Of a stretch of 64,000 bases of DNA, positions 57,197 through 64,000 are shown piece after piece. Location: the NCBI RefSeq assembly GCF_022808175.1, contig NZ_JALGBX010000009.1, positions 186,001 through 250,000 on the forward strand. The letters are read 5' to 3'. Positions within the stretch are counted from its first letter, which is position 1, and every line of letters starts with the position of its first letter. Below the pieces are notes generated by a model that saw only the letters and a list, made by a program, of their open reading frames with translations, was not told the DNA's origin and made no database searches. Origin of the DNA: Streptomyces sp. AP-93. Its GTDB lineage: Bacteria; Actinomycetota; Actinomycetes; Streptomycetales; Streptomycetaceae. The translations under genes were made by a program, and so were the position numbers.

Positions 57197-57672
57197 GCAG
57201 CACCCCCGAAGAGCGCCTCGCCGCCGCCGGCCTGAAGCTGCCGCCGACGCCCTCGCCGGTCGCCGTCTACGTCCCCGCCGTACAGAGCGGGCACTACGTG
57301 TACACCTCCGGCCAGCTCCCGATGGTCGACGGCGCCCTCCCCCTCACCGGGAAGGTCGGCGCCGAGGTCACGCCGGAGCAGGGCAAGGAGCTGGCGCAGC
57401 AGTGCGCGCTCAACGCGCTGGCCGCCATCACCTCCGTCGCGGGGGACCTGTCCGCCGTGAAGCGCGTGGTCAAGGTGGTCGGCTTCGTGGCCAGTGACCC
57501 GCACTTCACGGGACAGCCCGGCGTGCTCAACGGCGCGAGCGAGCTGCTGGGCACCGCCTTCGGTGACGCGGGCATCCACGCCCGCAGCGCGGTCGGCGTG
57601 AGCGTGCTGCCGCTGGACTCCCCCGTCGAGGTGGAGGTCGTCGTCGAACTGCACGCCCCGATGGGCTTCTAG
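57193..57672 (+). CDS. RidA/YjgF-family protein
   Basis: 159 residues, close to the YjgF-like subgroup of about 150. Recognised by HYVYTSGQLPMVDGAL, QQCALNALAAITSVAGDLSA and VKRVVKVVGFVASDPHF; but near the C-terminus it has HARSAVGVSVLPLDSPVEVE where canonical RidA has the catalytic Arg in a similar place (R in HARSAVGV). RidA removes reactive enamine/imine intermediates. Translationally coupled to the dehydrogenase, which could produce a labile product. Confidence 0.9.
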   Translation: MSSTPEERLAAAGLKLPPTPSPVAVYVPAVQSGHYVYTSGQLPMVDGALPLTGKVGAEVTPEQGKELAQQCALNALAAITSVAGDLSAVKRVVKVVGFVASDPHFTGQPGVLNGASELLGTAFGDAGIHARSAVGVSVLPLDSPVEVEVVVELHAPMGF

Positions 57673-57674
57673 CG

Positions 57675-57718
57675 CCTGCCGTCAGGGGCGGCCGTCAGGG
57701 CGGCTGTCAGGGGCGGCC
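57675..57718. repeat. Short GGCGGCCGTCAG-type tandem repeat
   Basis: Three imperfect 12-13 bp units between the convergent RidA and Wbl genes, reaching the Wbl stop region. Confidence 0.5.
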
Positions 57719-57964
57719 GTACTGTCTGCGGGCGCGGCGCTCGTGTCCGGTGAGTCCGCCCCAGATCCCGAAGTTCTCGCCGGTCTCCTGGGCGTGCTCG
57801 AGGCAGGCGCTGCGGGCCGGGCAGGAGAAACAGATCCGCTTGGCCCGGGCGGCGGAGCCCGAGGCCTCGGAGTAGAAGAGCTCGGCGCACTCCTCGTCGG
57901 AGGTGCACACCGCCTTCTTCCACCAGTCGTCGTCCCCGGCGGGCCGCGGAAGCGTGATCCCCAT
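57707..57964 (-). CDS. WhiB-like (Wbl) iron-sulfur transcription factor
   Basis: 85 residues. Cys20, Cys45, Cys48 and Cys54 fit the C-Xn-C-X2-C-X5-C cluster-binding set for [4Fe-4S] (ICFSCPARSACLEH); Cys26 is extra. The turn GIWGGLTGHERRARRQ is the Wbl G(V/I)WGG motif with the basic DNA-contact tail. Wbl proteins act with sigma-A-type factors in development or redox response. Start: ATG at 57964 just before GITLPRPAGDDDWW; the longer frame is unconserved. Which Wbl subclass is not clear. Confidence 0.92.
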   Translation of the reverse strand: MGITLPRPAGDDDWWKKAVCTSDEECAELFYSEASGSAARAKRICFSCPARSACLEHAQETGENFGIWGGLTGHERRARRQYGRP

Positions 57965-58253
57965 GGCCGGCACTCTCCTTCGCGTCGCCGTCCACTCCAG
58001 GCTGACAGCGGCGGACGGCCGGGATGAGGGCCGATCGGCACCAGCTGGCCGTGCCGATCGGCCGTACTGCGTTCCGCTGCGCCGGGCGAAGGGTCCCCGG
58101 CCGCGGTGTCCGGCAGTCACCGATCCCATGAACCGGGCCCATCGGACTCACCCCGATTTCCGTGGAATTACCCCAACGTAAAGGCCTGACCTGCGATGCA
58201 GCGGGGAGAGGCCGGGAAACGTGGAGGGGCCGGCGCATGGCAGTCTGGTGCCC

Positions 58254-60017
58254 ATGAGGCTGCGTGATCTGCTGTCGTCCGAAGAGGCCCAGGCGCCTGC
58301 GGACCCGTGTCTGCTGCGCCTGTTGCGCCTGCCGGGCGGCGAGCGGGACCTCGACCGGCCCGTGCTGGGCACGGTGACCATCGACCTGCCCGACCCGGGG
58401 CGCTTCGTGTCCCCCGGCGACCTGGTGCTGTCCGGACTGGCCTGGCACCGGCGGCACCGCCAAGGCCGGCAGGACGCAGCGGCCGACCCGTCCGACGCGT
58501 TCGTCCGCGTCCTCGTGGAGGCGGGCGCCGTGGCGCTGGGCGCGGGCGAGGCGCGGTTCGGCCACGTCCCCGAGGATCTGGTGGAGGCCTGCGCCCGGCA
58601 CGGGCTGCCGCTGCTCGCGGTGGGCGTGGAGGTGCCGTTCACCTCGGTCACCGAGTACGTGGCGCGCGGCCGGACCGAGGAGCGGATCGGCGGTCTCGCC
58701 GCGCTCGTGGACCGGCACCGGCGCTTCAGCACGGACCGGCAGGCCGGTGCGGGGGCGGACGCCCTGCTCGAACTGCTGCTGGCCGAGCTGGACCTGCGCG
58801 CGCACATCCTCTCCCCGACCGGCCGGCAGATCGCGGGCGCGCGGCCGCCGCTGCCGGAGAAGACTGCCTCGGCGCTGGCCGGGCGGTTCCTGGCCGCCGA
58901 ACGGGCGGGTGAGCGGGCCCCGCACCGTACGGTCGCGCGCGGGACGGCCTTCTCCCTGTTCCCGGTCCGCTCCGGGCCCGGGGAGGGGGAGGGGGACTCC
59001 GCTCCCGGTGCGGCGCTGACCGACTGGCTGATCGCCGTCGAGGCCGACAGCTCCGACTGGAACGACGAACGCGTCGACCTGCTGGACCGGCTCGCGCGGC
59101 TGGTCGCGGTGGAGCGCGGCGGCCGCGACACCGACCGCACGATGCGGCGGCGCGCCGCCGAACGGCTGCTGGCGCTGGTCGGCTCGGCCGCTGCCGCCGC
59201 CGACGGGGAGAGCCGGCAGGCGCTGTTCGACGAGGAAGAGGCGGCGGCCCGGCTCACGGCGGGGGCCGCGGGGGCGGGCGGGCCGGGAGGCCCTGGAGGC
59301 CCGGGAGGCCCGGAAAGCCGGCTTCGCTGGCAGGCCGTGTCGGCCCGGCTGGATCCGAAGGGGGTGCACGGGTTTCCCGTAGCGGCGTCCGTGCGCGACC
59401 TGCTGGAGGAGGTCCTGCTGCATCCGCGGTGCCTGGGGCCCGACGCAGGACCGCGGATGGCCGTCACGGCGGCCGGGGACGGGGCCGAGGCCGTCGCCTT
59501 CGTGCTCGTCGGGGCGAACGCGCTGCTGACCCCCGACGCGGTCGTACGGGTCGCCGGCGGCTCGCTGCCGCGCGGGCTGCGGGCCGGGGAGCGGCTGGCC
59601 TTCGGCGTCAGCGACCCGGTGGGCGGGGCCGCGGAGTTGCGGCACGCGCTCGCGCAGGCCCGTAACGCCCGGCAGGTCGCGGCCCCTTCGGAAGCGGTCG
59701 CCGCCTGCGGGCCGGACGATCTCGCCGCGCACGTCATGGCGCTGCTGCCGCTGATCCCGGCCGAGGTCCGGCGGGAGTTCAGCCGTCGGCTGCTGGCCCC
59801 GCTGACCGACTACGACCGGCGCTACCGCTCCGACCTGGTGCCCACCCTGCGGGCCTTCCTGGAACACGACGGCTCCTGGGCCCGCTGCGGCGAGGCGCTG
59901 CACCTGCACGTGAACTCGCTGCGCTACCGGATCAGCCGCATCGAGGCGCTGACCGGGCGCAACCTGAGCCGGCTGGAGGACAAGATGGACTTCGCGGCGG
60001 CCCTGCGGATGGGCTGA
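58254..60017 (+). CDS. PucR-family transcriptional regulator
   Basis: 587 residues. N-terminal PucR domain (about 1-150: MRLRDLLSS, VTIDLPDPGRFVSPGDLVLS, LPLLAVGVEVPFTSVTEYVA), a middle GGDEF-like/CdaR part, and a C-terminal helix-turn-helix: TLRAFLEHDGSWARCGEALH, LHVNSLRYRISRIEALTGRN. Family members regulate purine or amino-acid catabolism; the target here is unknown. A Gly/Pro-rich insertion (GGPGGPGGPGGP, about residue 345) comes from a short repeat. Start: ATG at 58254. Confidence 0.88.
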   Translation: MRLRDLLSSEEAQAPADPCLLRLLRLPGGERDLDRPVLGTVTIDLPDPGRFVSPGDLVLSGLAWHRRHRQGRQDAAADPSDAFVRVLVEAGAVALGAGEARFGHVPEDLVEACARHGLPLLAVGVEVPFTSVTEYVARGRTEERIGGLAALVDRHRRFSTDRQAGAGADALLELLLAELDLRAHILSPTGRQIAGARPPLPEKTASALAGRFLAAERAGERAPHRTVARGTAFSLFPVRSGPGEGEGDSAPGAALTDWLIAVEADSSDWNDERVDLLDRLARLVAVERGGRDTDRTMRRRAAERLLALVGSAAAAADGESRQALFDEEEAAARLTAGAAGAGGPGGPGGPGGPESRLRWQAVSARLDPKGVHGFPVAASVRDLLEEVLLHPRCLGPDAGPRMAVTAAGDGAEAVAFVLVGANALLTPDAVVRVAGGSLPRGLRAGERLAFGVSDPVGGAAELRHALAQARNARQVAAPSEAVAACGPDDLAAHVMALLPLIPAEVRREFSRRLLAPLTDYDRRYRSDLVPTLRAFLEHDGSWARCGEALHLHVNSLRYRISRIEALTGRNLSRLEDKMDFAAALRMG

Positions 60018-60081
60018 GGCGGCCGGAGTAGCCTCTCGGTCCGCAGGAAGATCATCGGCATGGCATCGGGGGGATCCGCGC

Positions 60082-60810
60082 ATGACCCGTCACATCGAGT
60101 TCGAGCGACTGCACAACTTCCGCGATCTGGGCGGCTATCGCACGCGGGACGGCTCCACCGTCGTGTGGGGCGCCCTCTACCGGGCGGACTCGCTCGGCAA
60201 GCTCGCGGGCGCCGACTGGGAGCGGTTCCTGGAGCTCGGCGTGCGGACGGTCATCGACCTGCGCTACCCCTGGGAGATCGAGGCGAAGGGCCGGATACCG
60301 GAGCCCGAGCGGTTCACGTACGCCAACCACAGCATCGAGCACCGGCCGTACGACCAGGCCGAGATCGACCCGGACACCGACCCGTGGCGGTTCCTCGCGG
60401 ACCGGTTCGCCGAGGTCGCCGAGGACGGGGTGGCGGAGATCCGCGCCGCGATCGAGCTGCTCGCCGAGGGCCCGGGCCCGGCGGTCTTCCACTGCACCTC
60501 CGGCAAGGACCGCACCGGGCTGATCGCCGCGCTCGTCCTGACCCTCCTCGGTGTGGACGAGGAGCAGATCCTCGCGGACTTCGCCCTGACCGAGCTGGCG
60601 ACCGCCCGCCTCACGGCCGACTGGCACACCGCCAACCCCGGCCGCACGATGCGCTGGCCCTCGTACGGCCGTGCGCCCGCCGAAATCCTGAGCCTGACCC
60701 TGGCCGGTCTCGCCACCCGCTACGGCTCGGTCCGGTCCTACCTCGCGGACGAGGTCGGCATCACCCCGGCCACGACGGAGCGGCTGCGGGCCCGGTTCCT
60801 GACACGGTGA
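60082..60810 (+). CDS. Tyrosine-protein phosphatase (DSP/Y_phosphatase3 type)
   Basis: 242 residues. Starts with the family motif NFRDLGGYRTRDGSTVVWG and has the P-loop HCTSGKDRTG (Cys138, Arg144; CX5R). It matches the bacterial tyrosine/phosphoinositide phosphatases related to MptpB. The Asp of the LYRADSL region and RYPWEIEA are also family features. No partner kinase nearby. A GGGGGGAT purine stretch before the ATG may serve as ribosome binding site. Confidence 0.9.
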   Translation: MTRHIEFERLHNFRDLGGYRTRDGSTVVWGALYRADSLGKLAGADWERFLELGVRTVIDLRYPWEIEAKGRIPEPERFTYANHSIEHRPYDQAEIDPDTDPWRFLADRFAEVAEDGVAEIRAAIELLAEGPGPAVFHCTSGKDRTGLIAALVLTLLGVDEEQILADFALTELATARLTADWHTANPGRTMRWPSYGRAPAEILSLTLAGLATRYGSVRSYLADEVGITPATTERLRARFLTR

Positions 60811-60879
60811 GCCCCCCCCTCGCCGCCCCCGCCCGGACGGGCCCGGGCCTCGGCGGCCCGGGCCTCGGCGGCGCAGGGA

Positions 60880-62154
60880 TCAGCGGCGCAGGGCCTCCGC
60901 CGGCTCGATGCGGGCAGCGCGCCAGGCGGGGTAGAGGCCGGCCAGGACTCCGGTGAGCAGCCCGAGGAACGGAGCGACCGCGACGGTGCCGGGGTGGACG
61001 ACGGGGGTCCAGTCGCGGAGGACGGCGACGCCCACCACGGTGAGGGCGCCCAGGGACGTGCCGACGAGACCGCCGAGGATGCCCAAGGCCCCTGATTCTG
61101 CGAGGAATTGCGTGGTGATGTGGCGGCCGCGGGCGCCGAGCGCGCGTCGCAGGCCGATCTCGCCGGTGCGTTCCAGGACGGCGACCAGGGTGGTGTTGGC
61201 GATGCCGACGGCCCCGATGACCAGGCAGATCCCGGCCAGGATCAGGAAGAGCTGTTCCAGGTCGGAGGTGACCCCGCTGCGCAACATCCGCGGGTCCGGC
61301 GGCGGTACGGACTTCAGGTACTCGGGGTGGTCGGGGCGCAGTGCGGTGGGGGCGAGGCGGGCCACCTGCTGGGCGGCGCCGATATCGGTCGCGATCAGCA
61401 TGCTGGTGCCGTCGCTCTCGGGCGCGCCCCAGATCTCCTCGGCCGTGGTGCGGGGCACCGCGACCGAGAGGAGGAGGTCGGACTTGCGCTGCACGTCCTC
61501 GATGATCCCGATCACGGCGAAGGGCTCGGAGCCGATGAAGACGGCCGGCCGGGTGTCGAGGGTGGTGATGCCGAGGCGTGCGGCGACGGACGAGCCGAGG
61601 ACAGCCACGCGTTGCCTGGTACTCGAGTGGTACTCGTCGTAGAGGCGGCCCTGGGCCAGCTTGGGGACGGCGGCCCGCAGGGCGCCGGGTGAGGCTGCGA
61701 CCACCTCGCTGGTGTCGCCCCCGCCGCCGCCCCCGCCGACCGGGGCGGAACGGACCTTGCCGGCCGTGGCATCGAGCCGGACCGTGTAGAAGACGCCCGC
61801 GTGCTGGACCCCGCCCAGCCGCCCGACGCGGAGGTCGGCGTCCACCGGGAATCCGGGGCCGGCGAAGGGGTCCTTGCTCCGGGCGACGTCTTCGACGGTC
61901 ACCTCGGTGGCGGTGAGCAGGTTGAAGCGGCCGTCGATCTGGGACGAGGTGGTGGCGGTCAGGCCGAGGACGGCGACGAAGGTGCCGACGCCGAGGACCG
62001 TTCCGAGCGCCGTCAGCGCCGAGCGGGCCGGGCGCTGCAGGATCCCGGCGAAGGCCTCCGCGACGTTGTCGCGTGCGGTGAAACGGGAGGGCTCGACACG
62101 GACGGCGGAGCGGGATCGTCGCCGCACGGTCCGGCGGAGCTGGGGCAGGTTCAT
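60880..62154 (-). CDS. ABC transporter permease, MacB/FtsX type
   Basis: 424 residues. Membrane segment near residue 50 (ALTALGTVLGVGTFVAVLGL), an extracytoplasmic MacB-PCD domain of about 200 residues with a Gly run (VGGGGGGG), and the FtsX domain with three segments (LFLILAGICLVIGAVGIANT, LGGLVGTSLGALTVVGVAV, FLGLLTGVLAGLYPAWRAAR). RTGEIGLRRALGARGR is the cytoplasmic coupling helix. Forms a tripartite-like exporter with the ATPase and HlyD-type protein upstream, overlapping by 4 bp. In a Gram-positive the exported molecule may be a peptide or lipid; not determined. Confidence 0.92.
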   Translation of the reverse strand: MNLPQLRRTVRRRSRSAVRVEPSRFTARDNVAEAFAGILQRPARSALTALGTVLGVGTFVAVLGLTATTSSQIDGRFNLLTATEVTVEDVARSKDPFAGPGFPVDADLRVGRLGGVQHAGVFYTVRLDATAGKVRSAPVGGGGGGGDTSEVVAASPGALRAAVPKLAQGRLYDEYHSSTRQRVAVLGSSVAARLGITTLDTRPAVFIGSEPFAVIGIIEDVQRKSDLLLSVAVPRTTAEEIWGAPESDGTSMLIATDIGAAQQVARLAPTALRPDHPEYLKSVPPPDPRMLRSGVTSDLEQLFLILAGICLVIGAVGIANTTLVAVLERTGEIGLRRALGARGRHITTQFLAESGALGILGGLVGTSLGALTVVGVAVLRDWTPVVHPGTVAVAPFLGLLTGVLAGLYPAWRAARIEPAEALRR

Positions 62155-62963
62155 GCGGGGGCCTGTTCGCGCAGTATGCCGTCGCGGATCGCCACGGTCC
62201 GGCCACCGTGCGCGGCGACCTCCTGGTCGTGGGTGATGACGAGGACCGTCATCCCGTCGGCGTGGAGTTCGTCGAGGAGGGCCAGCACGGTGTCGGCGTT
62301 GACGGAGTCGAGGTTCCCCGTGGGTTCGTCGCACAACAGCAGCGACGGCCGGGCGACCAGGGCCCGGGCGATGGCCACCCGCTGGCGTTCGCCGCCGGAC
62401 AGCCGGGAGGGCAGCGCGTCGAGGCGGTGGGCGAGCCCGACCCGGGTGAGGGCCTCACGGGCCCGGGCGGGGCGCTCCTTGCGGGGTACGCCGTTGTAGA
62501 GCATGGCGAGGGCGACGTTCTCCAGGGCCGAGCGGTGCGGCAGCAAGTGGAAGGACTGGAAGACGAATCCGATGCGGCGGCCGCGCAGGGCGGTCCGGTC
62601 GCTGTCGCCGAGCGCGCCGGTGTCGATGCCGTCGATGAGGTAGTGGCCCGTGGTGGGTGCGTCGAGCAGGCCGGCGATGTTGAGGAAGGTCGACTTGCCG
62701 GAGCCGGAGGGGCCGACGACGGTGACGAACTCCCCGCGCTGGATGGTGAGATCACACGGTTTGAAGGCGGCCACCGGCGGGGGGCCCGGGTAAGTGAGGC
62801 CCACCTGCCGGAACTCGATGACGGGCGGCACGGCCTCGGTGAGGGTCTCGGTGGCGGTCACGGTGACGGTGACGGTGACGGTGACGGTGACGGTGTCGGT
62901 GGCGGTGTCGGTGGCGGTCTGGGTGGCGGGCTCGGTCGCGGTCTCGTCGGCGGTCCCGGTCAT
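62151..62963 (-). CDS. ABC transporter ATPase, MacB/LolD type
   Basis: 270 residues. The first 45 are a Thr/Val/Ala repeat tail (TVTVTVTVTVTV) from a GGTGAC tract, absent in relatives. ATPase core: Walker A GPSGSGKST, Q-loop FVFQSFHLLPHRSALENVAL, signature RLSGGERQRVAIARALVARP, Walker B LLLCDEPTGNLD, H-loop VLVITHDQEVA. It powers the MacB-type permease. A start after the repeat is possible (no ATG there, GTG only). Overlaps both neighbours by 4 bp. Confidence 0.93.
   Translation of the reverse strand: MTGTADETATEPATQTATDTATDTVTVTVTVTVTVTATETLTEAVPPVIEFRQVGLTYPGPPPVAAFKPCDLTIQRGEFVTVVGPSGSGKSTFLNIAGLLDAPTTGHYLIDGIDTGALGDSDRTALRGRRIGFVFQSFHLLPHRSALENVALAMLYNGVPRKERPARAREALTRVGLAHRLDALPSRLSGGERQRVAIARALVARPSLLLCDEPTGNLDSVNADTVLALLDELHADGMTVLVITHDQEVAAHGGRTVAIRDGILREQAPA
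62862..62930 (-). repeat. (GGTGAC)5 and degenerate hexanucleotide tract in coding sequence
   Basis: Five perfect GGTGAC units (62862-62891) then GGTGTC/GGTGGC variants, encoding Thr-Val/Thr-Ala at the start of the ATPase. Confidence 0.9.
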
Positions 62964-64000
62964 GAACCGTCGCCGCTCTTGCCGCCGTCGGTCTTGCCAC
63001 CGGTCCGCTTGCCCGCGACGCCGGGGTTGACTCCGATGACGACCGAGTCGCCGTCCGCGATCACGCCGTCCCCGGCGGGCCGGATCTCCACGTAGCCGTC
63101 ACCGGTCGTCCCGGGCCTTATCTCGACCCGGCGCTGGGCTCCCGTACCGTCCACGACGGTGACACTGGTACGGCCGTCGGTCCCGGCGGAGACGGCGGTC
63201 ACCGGAACGACCAGTGCGTTCCCGTCGGTCGCGGCGGCCTCCACGGTCAGCCGTACGTCCTGGCCGGCGAGTTTGGCGTCCAGCGCGGCGAGGGGGCGTA
63301 CGAGCATCTCGTACCCGCTCGGACCGCCGGGGGCGGGAGCCTGCTGGCCCTGCCCGTCCCCCTGGCCGCCGTTCGGCGCGGCGGGTGGCGCCGACGCGGT
63401 GTCCGCGACCGACAGCACCTCGGCGGCAGCCGTGACCCCGCTGGTCTCGGAGAGGATCTCGACCTTCTGGCCGGTGCGGACCAGGCCCTTCTGGTGCTCG
63501 GCGAGCTGCCCGCGCACGACGAGCGCGCCGGCGGACAGGGTCATCGCGGCGCCGCTGACCGGGGAGCCGGGGCGGACGCCGACGGAGTCGGCGCGGGCGG
63601 GGAAGGACTCCAGGAAGACGACCTCGCCGGCCGGGACCATGGGTCCGGCCGCCGCGCGGGCCTCGGTGAGGCGCTCGCGGGCCTTGGTCAGGTCTTCCTT
63701 GGCGCGGGCCAGGGCGCGGGCAGCGTCCTGGGCGGCGCCCTTGCCGCCGGTGGTGCCCGTGGCACCCGAGGTTCCCTTGCCGTCGGTGCTACCCGTACCA
63801 CCGGTCGTAGCGGCCGTACCGGTGCCACCCCCGGCGGACCTGGCGGCGGCCTTGACGTCCTCCAGGGCTCGTTCGGCAGAAGTGACCGCGTCCTCGGCAG
63901 CCTTGAGGGCCTCGCCGCCGTCGGCCACCGCGGGCAGCGGGTCGTAGCCGATCGACTTGTAGAACGCGCCGAGCGCGGCCTTGGTCCCCGCGCCGAAGGT
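62960..64000 (-). CDS. HlyD/MacA-type membrane-fusion protein, C-terminal part (cut by window edge)
   Basis: 347 residues visible; the N-terminus lies beyond the window. It begins with TFGAGTKAALGAFYKSIGYD, the end of a peptidoglycan-binding-1 repeat, then a long helical region (EDAVTSAERALEDVKAAARS, AARALARAKEDLTKARERLT) interrupted by a Gly/Thr linker, then the beta-barrel/membrane-proximal part (LVVPVTAVSAGTDGRTSVTV, RVEIRPGTTGDGYVEIRPAG). Typical of actinobacterial adaptor proteins paired with MacB permeases. Overlaps the ATPase by 4 bp. Confidence 0.88.
   Translation of the reverse strand, partial: TFGAGTKAALGAFYKSIGYDPLPAVADGGEALKAAEDAVTSAERALEDVKAAARSAGGGTGTAATTGGTGSTDGKGTSGATGTTGGKGAAQDAARALARAKEDLTKARERLTEARAAAGPMVPAGEVVFLESFPARADSVGVRPGSPVSGAAMTLSAGALVVRGQLAEHQKGLVRTGQKVEILSETSGVTAAAEVLSVADTASAPPAAPNGGQGDGQGQQAPAPGGPSGYEMLVRPLAALDAKLAGQDVRLTVEAAATDGNALVVPVTAVSAGTDGRTSVTVVDGTGAQRRVEIRPGTTGDGYVEIRPAGDGVIADGDSVVIGVNPGVAGKRTGGKTDGGKSGDGS

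Overview
The window is chromosomal DNA of a Streptomyces or very close relative. The evidence is the very high G+C with strong third-position bias, two rodlins and several chaplins (hydrophobic aerial sheath proteins), an HrdD-type sigma factor, a WhiB-like protein, and many secreted proteins, lipoproteins and DUF proteins typical of streptomycetes. I see no rRNA, tRNA, CRISPR array, transposase, phage gene or replication origin.

Layout, left to right. 1-6.2 kb: end of a secreted FG-GAP protein, then an assimilatory nitrate module on the minus strand (nirB-nirD fused in one frame, then narK), with a divergent sirohydrochlorin-chelatase-like gene that could serve the siroheme cofactor. 7-16 kb: LtrA-family membrane protein, a cytochrome P450, two tandem near-duplicate Ser/Thr kinases with WD40 propellers, and small secreted proteins and lipoproteins. 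16.4-20.3 kb: a possible three-gene unit of FAD oxidoreductase, PQS-repeat protein and PAS-GAF-SpoIIE phosphatase.

20.4-35.1 kb: a tightly overlapping minus-strand surface-polysaccharide locus. It has a phosphoglycosyltransferase (WcaJ type), two GT4 glycosyltransferases, an O-antigen-ligase-like polymerase, a MurJ/MviN-type flippase, a polysaccharide deacetylase, a Wzz-like co-polymerase, a GNAT/CelD-like acyltransferase and an ATP-grasp ligase. A GH26-like secreted hydrolase lies opposite and a secreted DUF3344-type protein at the upstream end. It abuts a sheath cluster (35.3-40.2 kb) with three short chaplins, one atypical sortase-anchored chaplin with a Pro/Ala stalk, two rodlins and two further secreted proteins. 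Together these 20 kb look like a cell-surface assembly region.

40.3-64 kb: VKOR-family protein, small secreted proteins and an I36-type inhibitor; DeoR regulator plus fruK without fruA; a DHA2 transporter divergent from a WYL regulator; hrdD with a sigma-R-type promoter; a Uma2 protein; a LigB-type dioxygenase behind a perfect 32-bp palindrome; TetR plus a second DHA2 transporter; an M6-type metalloprotease; a dehydrogenase-RidA pair; a Wbl protein; a PucR regulator; a tyrosine phosphatase; and a MacB-like ABC export module running off the right edge.

Two features recur across the window: short in-frame tandem repeats inside coding sequence, and copies of a dispersed Streptomyces repeat containing GGCGTTTGAGG, three of which are translated as the C-terminus of a glycosyltransferase.
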